In this document: one piece after another, positions 49,731 to 63,900 of the stretch
Position numbering within the stretch: position 1 is the stretch's first letter
How the letters are laid out: every line of letters begins with the position of its first letter
Assembly (NCBI GenBank): GCA_019914995.1
Contig: CM034127.1
Coordinates: 1,240,001-1,304,000, forward strand
DNA length: 64,000 nucleotides
From: Acanthochlamys bracteata
Taxonomy: Eukaryota; Streptophyta; Magnoliopsida; Pandanales; Velloziaceae
Direction: 5' to 3'
Made by a program: the position numbers and the translations under genes
The notes under the pieces: generated by a model
Told to the model about the DNA's origin: nothing
The model's input: only the letters and a program-made list of their open reading frames with translations
Databases searched by the model: none

Positions 49731-52700
49731 TCAGTGATCAGCCAAGAGATGAGAGATGGTCGACTTCCAGAGAGCATACTGATCATGGTCTTCAAACAAA
49801 ATCTGGACAGTTCCTTCTGTGGTGCTCAGCATGATCATGGGACTGCGGCCATGACGCTTTATGCTGAGACCATTTTCTTCATTTTCTTCCACTGCTTCAA
49901 TTATCCTATCTGCAATTCTTAATCTATTTAGAATGCGAAGTAGTTAAACAATATCTATAACAAAAACTTGCAGAACTGTACTGTGATATCTGGCTTTACA
50001 TCAATGCATGAATGCATGTAAGGATACGAGCTCCTGTTAGACTTGGACTATTCAGACTTTCTAGAATGTAGCTTGGCTAGAAGAACCGGTCTCGATTCAT
50101 TGCTTGATGTAACTAATAGGTATCTGTTAATTCCACTTTCCTTTTAAGATAACTACCCCATGGGAGATTAAAAACTTTGTAGCAGCACGGTCCGTCAACA
50201 CTTGTTCGCATACTTTTAAAAGTTTGTTTTCACAACTGCTATTTAATTAAGGTCCTAAAAGAGCGGATCACCTTGACGAAAGTGTGATTAAGATTGTTAA
50301 TTGAATCCTAGTGCGTCGGAATGAAGTAAACATGTACTTACATTCCTTGCATTTTGTGAAAGCTCCCCCAAGATACTTCTTTCCTACTCTCAAGGTGAGC
50401 TTGTCTCTTTTCAAATAGATAGACAGCATCCTTAGTTGTACCTCCCCTGCAAAGAAGATACAATTGCAAGATTTTACCATGTTGCCTTAACACTTGGAAG
50501 CAAGCGTCACTTGAGATCCGAGTAAACAAAGACAGTGAAGGAAATTAAACTAATAATGGGTGACATGTGAGGCTGATTGAAAGCAACACACCATCAGGTG
50601 CACGGAATGGGAGTCGCATTCCTCTAGACAGCACATTTATGCCTTCTGGGTTGCAACGACTAGCTGCTGACCTTAGTTCAAGTGTTGCAGCTCCCCTCAA
50701 GCCTATGAACGCAGCATTAATATCACGTTAATAGCAAGTAGATAGAGCAAAACAACTAAATAATGTGTTGAAAACCCACCCACCGGCCTAAATCAGGAAA
50801 AGCAACCAGAAACAACCTGTTTCCCAATGGTGGGTGAATGATGCAGCATACTACAGCATTGGTACAATATATATATTATGTGTATGTGTGTGTCCACAGG
50901 AATTTAAAAGGTACAGGAAAAGTTTGTGCCCTGTTATTACTACTATAAGAGAGACATACCATTTAGTAAGTATGACTTGCAACTCTAAAATAATACCATA
51001 TGGGGATTATTTGAAAGATTTAATTAATAAAGCATCAAGAATGAAACTATAAGAGGTGATCTCATTCCAGCAACAAAACAGACAGGTAACACCCACCGAA
51101 AGGACCAATTGAAAGCATTTTCAAGAATTTTAAAAAATTATGAATTAGTTTACCAGCACATAAATTAATTAATCAGTTGGGAATAATTTGGACATAAAAA
51201 TCAGCTCAGTATATTAGTACCGAATGGATCCGACCAATCAGATTGATTCAGATTTCCAGTATTGGTTCAATTAAATGGTTACCAAGTATTAAGTTCAGAA
51301 AATTTACATGTTGCGGCAGTAGCAGTAAGAGTGACCACATCGGCAGAATCCCTTGTGGAAAGACCCGAAATCATGGCTGTTCCTATTTGTGCCCGGTTTG
51401 CTCCAACAGATTCTGCAGCCTCTGCACAAACCGTTGCCACCAAAACTGCTGCTGAAGTAACCACTGTGCTCAAATAATTTTGACATTCTCGACGAACCAT
51501 GCTCAGGGCATTGGAATTAGCTGGCTCCATGTTGCAACTAGCCACAATACCAGCAACAGCTGCAGCCAACCTTGTGACAGAGATTGCTGCATTTATTTGA
51601 GCTGCATGAAGCCTTACTTTTTCCTTCCTCTTCCTTCTGCATCCTCTTGACAAGTTCCTTAGGACCTCACCACCCAACCATAATTTCCAGCTTCCTAAAT
51701 TATGCTGTGAAGACCAGAATTGATTAGACTTTCAGAGAAGAGGGGAACAGCTAGCAAAATGGCAAAATGAGTTTATATAAAGCTATTTTGCTTACCAAAG
51801 CACTGTGCAATTGCTTGTGCTTTGGATGGTTCCGAGAAGCAGCCATTCCATTTGACAGCCATGTCTGAATTGATCATTGCAAGAAAGGAGCTTAAATGTT
51901 TGCAACAATTTAATCACAATGTTGACTTTAGACAGAAGGCAACACCTAGAATGAGTCTTCCATCAATATTCTTCTAAGAAGATTACGAGCATACCATCTG
52001 AAGATCTGTAACTTTGAAGCTGACTTATGTGGTTGGCATGAAAAGTTCCAGGAAGTATAACTCAGAGTGGATCTTGTATATAAACATTCATACGGCTACA
52101 TAAGATAGGCTACATAAATGAACTAAATAATCTCATCCACGCATTAACTTATTTCTTTGTCTATCATTCTGTTTGTTTTTTAAACTTGCCCAAGATCACC
52201 CTCACTTTTATTGAGATAAAAGATCACAAGCTTGTTTGAGAATTGAGATTTTATATAGTGCAAGAGAGACAAGCACCTTACCAGCATTTGGTCAACAGTA
52301 GTTCTTTTATCCGAAGTGATTTCAGCCTTGACTATCTCATTAACCTGACCCTCTGATCTCTCATCCCTCTTCTTTGACTTATCATCTTCAAGCTGTGGAA
52401 CTAAGCCCTGCATGTATAAATGGGGTCCTTGTTTAAAACGAAAAGCCAATTAAGTATTTTATGTGCAAAAAGAAGCAACTATCCACAGCAACAAAAGAGC
52501 AGTTCCTAATAAATTCTGAGCTTTCAGCAAAAATTTTGTCTAGTTTGGTACTATAGTGGGTTAACCATCATGTATAGTATGCACCTTCTATGTTGTTTAT
52601 TTTATTCGAAACTTTGCAGCTCTGTGACTTCCTACAGATTTTCCTATACTGCTTGTTTCATGGTATAAACAGATAAGTTTCTCACATTTAGTGAAAGTAT

Positions 52701-55700
52701 CTTGAAGAAGTCAGATGAAGCTGGGCTCCATGTTCGAGATAGGAACTCCATGGCTTGGTCAGGACTCCTTCGGACCTCCATAGGGCAATAGCATTGCATC
52801 GGCCATGGTTCCTCTACGTATGACTTCATACTTGATGATTCATGCAGCCTCTCAAACCTTTCATGCTGAGGCTATTTTGAAAATATAAAGAAAGATTAGG
52901 AAGTATTAATATTCTTACTGAAACAAATTACACAAAACATAAAAGTTTAACAAAATTAATAGTCAAGATGGGGACGAAAATTTGTCAAACAACTGTACTT
53001 TTAAGTTTGTCACAAAGAAGACAGTATAAATGAAGCTGTTGGTGCCTAAAATTAAGAAGTTCATTAAACTACAATCCTTCAGGATGCTAAACTGCTAATG
53101 GGAAGATAAAGAAATCAATTAGTTTAGTTTTTCATGCATTTCCATGTTATCTGGAGATTCCCAGATTTCGAAAGTATGAAATACCATCCCTCTGCACTCA
53201 TTCTCCTTCCATCCTCCCCTTCTAAGTTCTAAAACCTGTGCAAGAAAGAAAGGCATATGTTTCCTCCCATCTTGTCAGTATTTATTCATACAAGAGAAGA
53301 GTGTCCCCTAATCTTAATATTAATGCATATAACCCCTCCCATTTCAAAGTTAAAACAGTCATCTATGTACAGGAGAAAACAAGGGAGATTACACATAACC
53401 TGCATAAAAGAAAATGTTAACCTCACCTGTAAAGGAGATAAGATAGGATGTACTGAAAATGAGGATTTTCTCATCTTTGTTTCTTTCTTCAACTTCTCCA
53501 TAAACCACAACTAGCTCTGGCCAGTATGCAGAAAGCATGACAAAATGTCAGGATCCAAGAATTAACTTTACCAGCTCAAACACTTGAAAGTCATCCAAAA
53601 AAACAGAGATGACACTGGCAGAGTTGACCACATAAACCAAAATTGTAGAAGTAATAAAAAATAAAGTTGCATGTACATAGCAAATTTCTGGTACCATTAG
53701 CTGTAAGAAGATTATGAGAATTGAAAGACAAGGGCATTCTTTACACCATGAAATGCAGGGATAGGCAAAAGCCACAAGAAAAACCGAATATATTAGCTCC
53801 TGGGACCATAAGAATTCATGTTTCTTTCTGATTTGTTTCATGATATCTCTACTTTGCAACTGTAAAACAAAAATAAAATAACTCAATAGCTGAAAGAGGA
53901 AAACTTGAGAAAACCTAAGGAATCTTGCTCGAAATAGAAGTTGTGAAGGTTGGTACTAAGTCTCCTAGTCCGGCACTTTGCAGTAGTAGGTTATATATAA
54001 AAGAAGGAAGCCAAACTATGAGCCATCCTCTATTAAATATCATTGGGTGGTGTGCTGATTAAAATAGAAACAGAAAACCCAGTTATGATTGAGTTAAAAT
54101 CTAGATTGTACAATTATCCTTAACATGGTTTCAACATTCTATGTTGCTATGCCATTAATAGTATTTCCTCCAAAATATCGAACTATAGTATTTGTTTTTG
54201 GGTCCTAATAGTAGCATTATATGACCCGATCCGTAAATCCAACTCGAAATTGATTCATTTAAATTAGATTTTGATTTGTTGTTATACGGATTCAGTCAAT
54301 TTCAAATCAACCCAAAATCGACCTGATAAATTAAATGAGTTCAGGTCAATTTCGGATTGACCTGAAATTGATCCATCTATTCCGTATAATTACTTCTATA
54401 GCACATATTATATAATAATTATTATATTATTGATTAATTTATTTTTAGTTTTATTTTTATTTATTTTTTACTTAATTTATCATATATTGATTAATTTTTA
54501 CTTAATTCATAGATTTGTTAAAGTTAACCTTTTCTTGTTTTAGATATGTAATACCTAACAATTATTACCTATTATTTGAAGAAGTTAAGTTTTATAATTT
54601 CGCATCTATAATTTTGATTATTAAGGGAACATTTAGAAGTGCCTTTGAAAAAGAGCTTTTCTAAAACGAAAGATATTTTCGTTCTTTTACGAAAAACGAA
54701 TTCTACATTTTTTTACCTTAAAAAATAATAAAAATAACAAATAACAAGATTTACAACGTATAATTTTTCTGTACTTTCCAAAATTTTAAATAAATTTTGT
54801 AGAATATTGTACAAGTTTTATTGAAAAACATAAAATAAAAAATTGGAATAAGAATGACTAGAAAAGAAAAGCCAAACATGCTTTAAATGAGTTGATCCGA
54901 ATTTGATTCAGTTATTAAATAGATGAGTTAGAGTTGATAATTTTAAGCCATATAAATATATGAATCGAATTCAAATTGAACGATTTTGACTCAATTATTA
55001 AATAGGTCGATCTGAATCCTATCTGTTCACATATATTGCCACCCCTACCTCAACCTAATACTATAATGTATAATCACATAACACCATGGTGTGGCACTGC
55101 TTTGATTTATAATGCTGCCATGGATTCTCTGATTTTTATTCTAGGAAGCTAACATCTAATTTTCCCATGACTTTAGTAAATGATCATACTGAAGGTACTG
55201 GAGTTGGGACACGACAAAGAGTGTAACTAAATAGTACATAGATTACTGCAATAAATTGCAGATTGACAACGATGCTTAAATCCTCACGTACTAGCGTATT
55301 GTCTGGGACCATTCTGACATAAGAAACTTCAATTATAAGTAGGTTATTTGAACTGTAACAACACTAGTTACTGGTGTAATAGTAGATCTTCTTTCTTTCG
55401 AGCCAATCAAGGGTCTTGGTGGAAAGAAGAAATTATCAGTCCTCTTTAAAATTATAAACCATATTTGACATAAGAAACAGCTCACCAAGATTCTAGTCCA
55501 AACTGAAGTCCATCACATGAACAAACGAAAGAACCTATAGGGTTTGATGGGTGCAGGCTTTCACCTGAGTTCCTCATCGCATGTATTCAAATGAGTTAAG
55601 CCTATGGATTGGGGTCTAATGGCTGAGTAGGGGAGCCAGACCACGTGTTGGGATTCAGAACTGACACGAGGCTCGACGCTAAATCTTTTTTTGCCTCCAA

Positions 55701-56968
55701 GTTCACTATCATAAATTCCTGAAACGATGCCTGAAATACTTGAAGAATGAATATAAATACGCTTATCCGTACAAGCCTACATAGGACCACGTGAGATGGA
55801 AACTGCAATAGCAAGCAACACATGTATATCTGCAAGTATCCTCTCATAAAAAGGGTACAGCTCAAAGTAGTGATAACTTCATGGTAAAATATCATTTCTT
55901 AGATTAATCATCTTGAAGAATTCATACAATGGGAAAATGAGACAAGGGAAGTATAGTGAATGCTTTGTGCTGCTAAAATACGAATGAGCACTAAAGCTGC
56001 TAAACTTCATCAACGTTTTTCTAAAGCCTAAGCAACAACACATATTATCAATTTCTTTTAGAGCAAGTGCTTGTTTGTATTATCTTGAAACCGCTTCGAC
56101 TCACTACAGGAGCTTCCATGGAAAATTCAGAACTCAATTGTTTCTTTTCCAAACAAAAAATAATTTGGGCAGCCATTCAAATTTCAAAATAAAAGAGAAA
56201 AAAACAAAACAACAGTGTGGAGTTCGGCGGGTCACTACTGATTACTATGAAAAATAAAAATACAAACAATAATTATCATGCCAATGAGGAAGAGATTCAT
56301 TTTCAAACAATTAGGAAGGCACAAGTTACAAACGGGTACTAAATGCAATAAAGCTAAAACAAAAAACCAGACCACTAAGAGTATCAACTAATCTAGATGA
56401 AGGTTTCAAAAACCTTCACCAGACAATAATCAAAGGCTGCTCTAAGAAGGCTACCTAAAAGTACAAAGACTCTGATAAACAAATCAAAAGCTAAAACCGA
56501 AAAAACAAGAAACCACTAAAGTATCAACTTATCTAGTTAAGGTTCCAAAAACCTTCACCAGACAATAATCAAATGCTGCTATAAGAAGAGTACCTGAAAG
56601 TACAAAGACTCTGATAAACAAAATAACATGGCCGGCTATCAGAGTCCTTTGTAGTTTCCTCCATTTCCAGATGAATCAAGTTATCAGCCACACCAATAAT
56701 TGCCAGCAACCGGCGTGCGCAGTTTCAAAATCCAACTTCTCATCCCGTTCAATCCACGAAAGGAAAAACTAATTCACTATAGTCCAGAAGCTTCTTTAGA
56801 ATAGCGTGTAAATCTTAATTTACTAGCTTAAAAACTGAGATAGAAACAATTTGAGTACAAATTGGATAAGATTGATGAACAACTCGCTATTAGAATAATT
56901 AATATTTTGATTATATTCGACGTTGAAGAAAAGAAGATCTACTTACCTTTTATTTTCACCTGAAACAT
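49731..56968 (-). CDS. VAN3-binding / FORKED-like protein (DUF828 + PH_2)
   Basis: Plant proteins of this group bind the ARF-GAP VAN3/SFC and work in auxin-carrier trafficking and vein patterning. Exons in transcription order: 56960-56968, 52686-52871, 52282-52407, 51796-51864, 51308-51704, 50592-50702, 50342-50446 and 49731-49909. They total 1182 nt (393 aa) in frame. The DUF828 region starts with a YVEEPWPMQCYCP block and the AMEFLSRTWSPASSDFFKIL signature. Continuing DUF828 has an Ala-rich helix (RLHAAQINAAISVTRLAAAV) and the DVVTLTATAATCLRGAATL joint. The PH_2 domain follows (QLRMLSIYLKRDKLTL, KYLGGAFTKCKEY), ending in DHDQYALWKSTISHLLADH. The start codon is chosen because a phase-0 donor after MFQ joins exon 2 cleanly; an internal ATG (M at 52827-52829) is the alternative. 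The 4.1-kb first intron is repeat-laden. Confidence 0.88.
54215..55045. mobile_element. Dispersed repeat in the FORKED-like first intron, with nested insertion
   Basis: The second, longer copy of the element at 21340-21890, starting near gacccgatccgtaaatccaa and ending near tatattgccacccctacc. Shared blocks occur in the same order and orientation. It is about 260 bp longer because another element interrupts it at about 54624-54885. Confidence 0.75.
54624..54885 (+). mobile_element. Nested small AT-rich element
   Basis: Sequence from about gggaacatttagaagtgcct to aaagccaaacatgctttaa interrupts the host repeat exactly where the copy at 21340 is continuous (gattatta then atgggtcgatccgaa). Its inner blocks match the minus strand of 9600-9850. 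The ends are loosely complementary (cattt-gaagtg / gccaaacatg). No ORF. Confidence 0.65.
56351..56626. repeat. 137-bp tandem duplication
   Basis: Two units of about 137 bp, 56351-56487 and 56488-56626. Both run from aagctaaaac through ccaaaaaccttcaccagac / caaaaaccttcaccagac and agtacaaagactctgataaa, with scattered substitutions and small indels. The repeat lies in the first intron of the FORKED-like gene. Confidence 0.85.
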
Positions 56969-56988
56969 TTTCGAAACGATCTCTGTTT

Positions 56989-57036
56989 TTAGCTGGGATC
57001 GAGATGGAAAATTTTCGTCAAATAACCTGATCTCAT
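56989..57036 (-). promoter_or_regulatory. 15-codon upstream ORF in the FORKED-like leader
   Basis: An upstream frame MRSGYLTKIFHLDPS and stop ends 20 bases before the proposed MFQ start in the same leader exon. It would be met first by scanning ribosomes and could reduce translation. Conservation is unknown. Confidence 0.4.
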
Positions 57037-57973
57037 GCTTGCTCTCTAGTGAAATCATCGATCAAGTAGTTTTTCTTCGGATCCCTCCCAATGATAGATT
57101 CCTGATTTTGATTCTTAGGAATTTCCCCGGTTGAAATTGTAAGAGACTTATGACTAGTGCGCATAAATTTGAAATAAGTTTATTTAGATCTATTTAGAAA
57201 CAACGAAAAATTACAAAATATTCTACAAACAGGCGTGTTCTAAATCTACTTCGGAATTTTTTATAGAAATCTACTTTCTGGTTTCATTCAATCGGTCTTG
57301 CGTTTCTGCTCGAAGACCAACATCGTTGGTCTCAGAAAATACAAGTTCTGCTTACTTTCAGCAGCCAAATGAAGCGTACAGAGCCCATATTTTTCGTAGG
57401 ATTTCATAACAGATAAATGGCTTATAGCTCGAGTCGTTGGGATATTGCAATTACGCATCCATTCAAATAATCATACAAGAAAGAAACAACCAGTTGCCTC
57501 TTACTAAAACAATCCACACTAATTACAAAATGTAATAGTTTGAAGGGATTTTTTCCACTTAACAGGCATAAATCGACTTTTTAGTAACCAAGAACGTCCA
57601 TAGACCTCGTTAACTTATCTAGGTAGTACGATAATTAAGTTCATAACAGAGAGTTCGCACTGTACAAATCAACAGTAGTAAGACAGTCGCAAGAAATACC
57701 GTTTGTCCTTGTGACTTTCTTAAACCCAATTGTATATTATCAAGGGAACTTGAATGCTTCAAGGTCAAGTTTGTAAGAACGAAAATTTGCATCTTAGTGA
57801 ATGGAAACGGGTTTTATGCCTGGTAAGAAACGTAGCAAGATTAATTAGACCTTACTGTATAAAAAAAGGCCAATTTGCAGGAAATAAAAAAGCACCTCAA
57901 ATGTGGGATCTATCTGCACTCTTTCTTGATTGCAAGTCGCTAAACGTAATAAAAATGTAACCCGTTATGGAAT
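57037..57973. other. FORKED-like promoter region and NAD-ME 3' flank
   Basis: 57037-57170 is leader-like sequence for the minus-strand FORKED-like gene. The rest holds its promoter and, at the right, the 3' UTR side of the NAD-malic enzyme. The plus frame at 57754-57960 has no recognisable content. Confidence 0.45.
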
Positions 57974-60900
57974 TTAGTCCTTCTTGTACACCAAGGTTGG
58001 ATAAACCGGATTCCACATATTGTTCTTCACATACAGTAGGGTTTCCTCCTTCAAACATAAAGATCACATATTAGCAGCGTACTACAGGAATATAGAATTA
58101 TCCATGCTTAGCACATACCTCATTCAGCCTCTTAAGCACCCGAGCATCCATGTTACGGTATCCCTCTGCAAGATCCTCAGCAACTGCTTCTCTCACCACA
58201 GCAGCCGCCACCTCCTTGGTAATTTCCCTTATACTGCGAATCTTAAGATATGAAAAGGCATTCCAAAATTAGTCCAAAGAACATTCGCATAGCTAACCTG
58301 GAAATCGAAGGATATATTATGCCTTCATGAACCTCCTCATCTTTCATATATGCAGCCAGTCTGTCGATCATAATGGTAAAGATATTACTGCAGAAACTTT
58401 TCTGGAGTAAAAAGAAATAGCGAGAAGATTAGAGCATTACCGCTCAGCAGCAGCCTGAAGCATCCCATCAGATATAAGTCGTGCACCAGACAAAAGGGTC
58501 CCCAAGCCAATCCTGGACAATGATGATAAGCAGTTAGTGGCAACAATTTAAAGTCTGTTGAATTTAGGGAAGAAGAAAATGCAGAAGAACTAACCCCGGG
58601 AAAAGATACATATTATTCCCCTGGTTACAATGTCCAACTTTTCCATTCCCTGGCATACAAATGGCATTATTATAAAGACACGAAAGACAGAGCTCAGTTC
58701 AAGACATGATTGATGTCAATAATGACCACGCTAGCAAATTAAGTTGGAAGACAATTAACATCACATGTTGTAACAGATCTTCATTCTCCGGAGTCGTCAA
58801 TGCAGTCCATGCTATATGTTTCTTCACTGTAAACTTTCTTAACCTCCAGATTATTTACACGTTCACCAAAATTTACAGGATGAATATAGTATCACAGAAA
58901 GAATATGAAGGGACAAGGATTCTTTCACTAATTTTCATAAATTCACAGCACAGGGTAATGTGATTACATAATCGAATCTGATCAACTTTCTAATATTTTT
59001 GTCCTGCAATGCACATTTGTAACACGTGCAATCTGCAGCAACCAAACTCGAGGCTCAGCAATTTGTCATAGAATTTTTTAAGTCATTTGTCGTTTCTGTT
59101 CTACCTAGCTATCCATCTTCCAAACTCATCCCTACTCCAACCACATTGTGTTTTTGACAAAAGTAGACATAGATATTAAAAGGTGCACTAAGTCCTACAT
59201 TGGTGTGCAGTTCTAATTAAGTTTGAATTTCTAATCATGGACCTCATGCTTCAGTTCAATGGAAATCAGTTTATGATAAAATACAAAAGTATGGATGTCC
59301 ATGTCAAACCATTTTTGTAATGACATCTTTACACTTGTTTAAAAGAATTAGACTCACACACACCATCAGCACCTTTTAGAAGAATAAAAGACTATGTATT
59401 AAACGTACAAACAGAGTGAAGAGAAACGTAATAGATAACATAAATTCAATACCTAAATCAACATTCTTGAAAGGGCTCCCACTTGCAAATATGATATGAT
59501 CTCCAACGATGTTAAAGGCTTCTTGTGCAGTACATTCAGCTAATACCATTGAAGGTTAGAAATGCAAGGAACGAATTACGATTTAGTCAAAGAAAAATTT
59601 CAGATCCTGTACCATATTTTGTGGGATTTGACATTGCAAAGATTGCTGGTCTTGAAGAAGTTGAATCTTTTAGTGCTTCTAAAACCTGATATAGTTGAAA
59701 AAGATGCAAACCAGTTATTTCCGGTTGAGGATATGAAAGAAAAGCAATTAGATTAAAAGTTTCTCCAAGTAAAAGCAAACTTAATGATTTTATGACAGCA
59801 AACTATGCATTTACACAAACTCATCCTTGAAAGTATGCATCTGTAATGCATAATTGGTCAATGTAGCATAAGCCAATAGATGATTAACACAATAGTTTCT
59901 ACATCCTTGACTTGTGGACATAAATGGTATCTCACTTTTCTTCAAAAGGTCATGCCATGCTTGGATGTTAATAACTTCATGTAAACTACAAATCTAAACC
60001 TCTAAAGACACTACCTGCTAGTAAGGAGAAGTAGGTCAGAATACTGGTATCCCCAATTGAATATGTAGAGAGGTACAGACGTACAGCATAAGGCTTCTCT
60101 TGCTGCCCTATCTAGCTTCCCTTTAAATTACGCTAGGTGTCAGCCTTCCCCCCTTTGTTGCCAAATAGCACAATTCAAACATTCAACAAAATAAAAAAGG
60201 CTTTTCATGGTTTAAGATGGAAATCATTCATAGTGTATATTCTCATTAAACTAAATAAGCTCCGTCTTCCAAGAGAGCTAGGACAGACTAAAAGCGAGGG
60301 CTTAACCATTGACCTTCTGAATTCTTAAATCCATTAACATTGAAACACTTTGTTGCTGACACTATAATCCACAAGTCATATACACATTCTGGATTAGGGG
60401 AAAAAGTGCTTTTTCGAAAATTGAGATGAAAACAAACAGAACAAAAGATTATGAAACAAACCTTTAATTTATGTGTTAGGGAAAATTGAATATAGACATG
60501 TTCCCAAGCTTTCTCAAACAATAAATTAAAGATAAGTTTCTTGCATTTACAGGCAATTTTCTATGTCATTGAAAATGTCCAGAACTATCAGTCTCTGTTT
60601 TTCTGAGAGAGAGAAATTTCTAAAGCAACTATTTTAAGAAATTTTGAAGACGCGATGACCTTCTTTTTTACTCATCCACGTCCTTTTCTCCCGGAAGACT
60701 ATTTGACTGCAGCAAATTTTGTCTTCACAAATGTCATTACTTAAAGGCCCACTTCCTATACATAGCTTTTGAAAGCAACCTTTTCTATGATAACATGAAA
60801 TGTATAACACAAAAGTAAGAGAAAGTACGCAAAGAAATAGCTACCATGGAGTACCTCTTTAGAGAATAGACCGCCTACTGCAGATAATCCAAGAAGCACA

Positions 60901-63900
60901 TCAGGCTTTACCTTTTTGACCTAATTGGCATCACTTTATCAGGCTTTAACATAAAACGTAACAAAGTTAAGACATCACATATAAGCTAATAAATTACTGT
61001 CGTTGCATGTAAATTTAAAACTGTATTACGGTATACTACATGGCAAGAAGTGCATCTCATAGCTCAGACAAAGTTGAATATCAAAGAAGAGATATATGTC
61101 TGCCTACATCAGTAAATAAAACAGAGCATACTTAATGATGTGATCCTACACAAACCCAACAAGTACTATTCTTTTGAATAGCCTAAAAAGAAGTGCATTT
61201 GAAGGCTTATGATAACAGTTTTAATAACTCTTCATAATTTTATAGTGCATCATATATTTAGCATATAGTGCATCCATATATTAGCATGATATCCATGCAA
61301 ACACATACCACTTCCAGAAGGCTTGCCCCTTCTGTTAAACCTTGATGACTAATTTCTTTGACTTTCCTAGCAAATGGTAAAGCATCTGGATGGATGCTCT
61401 TTCTTTCTTCAGTGATCAGGCCCTGTGTGATCATTATAGAAGTGCTAGTCAAGTATTGTCTGGGGGAAATAGCTAAAAATAAGATATTCCACAATAGATT
61501 TTACATTAGCATTGGTAGATGGAGGCATATCTGCAGACTCAAGGCAAATAACTAGATGATATAACAAACTAAGAAAATAGAAGCACATGCCCGGAGTATC
61601 TTATAAATAATCCTTTTATCATCTCAAAAACATAAAAGAAGTACTACGAAGACATTGGTTCAGCATTTCAAACAAAAGCAAGAACCTAAGTGGAATGCTA
61701 CTGACAACTGATCCGAAGCCATTAGTATTTTCTAACAGGAGGCAATGCTAAGTTCATAAAGTGCCAAAAGGTGCAAACTTTAACTTGACTATGTTACAAG
61801 AGCAACATAGAATTATGAGGAAAGAAATTCCCATGCTAGACATTTGTTCTATCTTTCTGCAGATACCCAGACCTGTTCAGTTTATATGTACTTCATTTCT
61901 ACTAAAGCCTCTAATTGCATGTGAGTAAACTTTTACAAAATGAAGTAAAATACTGTCTACGAGTTTGAGATATCTGATTTTTGTTGCCACATTTACTCAA
62001 ATGCCTGAACGAATCGATACTCCAAGCTTATCTAAATGATAGGTTTAAAACATAGGCATACAACAATTTAGGTCGAGGAGATACCAAAATAATCAGATGC
62101 TAAAGAAGCCTTTTGGGATATCATCTTCCCTATAGATATAAGGGAATCCACTAATCTTTTCCTTCCTACACCCGAAGCTACTAAAAGGACTATAAATGAC
62201 GACCAAAGGATAAAAGATATATTAAAACTCACTTGAGCATCAACTACCCAGAACTGGCTCCTTGCACTTTCAAAAGCAGATTCATTGTTCCCCAGCATTC
62301 TTGCCATGGTTTTCCTTGCAGCGTTTACAACTCCAATGCCAGCACTAAAAGTTAATTGATTAAGAAGAGAAAGACATGAGAACAAAATTCAAGAGAAAAG
62401 AATGTGAAATTCATCACAACCCAAAGGCATTCATATCACATACATATGTAGTAATTAGAAAAAATTAACCAGGGGAGCCATTGGCCCAAATGCTTCAAGT
62501 TTAATTCTGTTTCTAGAAGTAGCGGAGTAATACACCTTCAATCTTGGCATAAACTTTATCTTAAATACCAAGTAACAATAATGCTATGTAATTGAAGAAT
62601 GTTATGAGCAGAATTGAAGATAGCCAAAGGGAAAGCAGAAGTATTCTCAAATATTATGAACATGAGAGCAGCGTATATATTCCTCAATTAAAGATATAGT
62701 AAAGCCAATATCATGGTAAAGGCACCTTCCAGCACCAGCAACAACAATTTTTTGCTTTGGGAAGTCTATCATCGGCCTGCCTTGTGCCCTTACAGCCCCA
62801 AGTAGTCCAGCTATTGCAACCCCAGCAGTCCCCTGCATGGTGTACTTGTTAGGTAAATACATAGAATGAGATCCTCTCCTGCAAACATAGAACTCATGAA
62901 TATCTTAGTCTCCCATAATACATCCGTAGGTCTCTAAAGGTGCTATTAGTCAACTACTTTTTAGGCAAGCTTGTAGGGAAGAAATATTAGGCCATTCAGA
63001 CCTAGTACGAGTCCTCATTTCATAGTCCATTAATGAAACAGTACATGATACACATGTTTACAGAAAAGACAAATGCATATGATATCCTGAGTTCCTGATC
63101 TTTTTTGAGGTAGAAGTTATCCATAGCAAAGAGAAGATAAAATATAGCAATTTAAGAAACTCAGAACCTTTCAATCAACTAGAACGTAGAACCAACTCGA
63201 CTGAAACACTACCTTATATATCATAGTGGTAAGTACTTCAATATACTTATCTAGCACGAATAAACAACTCATACCATAGCAGTGTAAACAAGAAACTAAT
63301 GAAGAAAGGCCTTAGACAAATGCATGTAACCATGTAAATATGCATCTAGCTCATCAAAAGTGTAGCTAAAGACACTAAGGCATGTAAAGGATAAATGTTT
63401 CTCCTTACCTGCACATCATCATTGAACATACGATAGGTATTTCTGTAACGCTGCAATAACTTGAATGCCCATTTGCTTTGAAAATCTTCAAACTGCCGGA
63501 TGTACACATCTTATGCCTATGTTTTAAAATGGAGCTAAAATCTGGTGTCAAGTGACACTGAAAACAACTGTATTTTATATACCTGTACAATGACATTTGG
63601 CCAGCGAGTAAAAACTGCTTCCATAAATTCATCAAGAACGGAAAGGTAATCTTCGCCTTCCAACCGATGCTCTTGGAGACCAAGGTCTGCAACTTAACTT
63701 CTTAGTATACAACACAGAAGCCTAGAGCACTTCCAATTACAAAGTGGAGGTAAAATTAATTTACTGCAGTAAAGAACATCATATCCAAGCTACAAACGAT
63801 GTATTGCCGATGGGATATGGCCAAGAGCAAAAAATAGTTGACACTATCTACCTCGAAATCAAGTTTCATCATGATAATAAAAAAATTAAAAAAAAAAGAC

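Noticed and set aside
58706..61555. Several 60-85-codon frames inside NAD-ME introns
   Set aside because: No homology, no splice logic, AT-rich intron composition.
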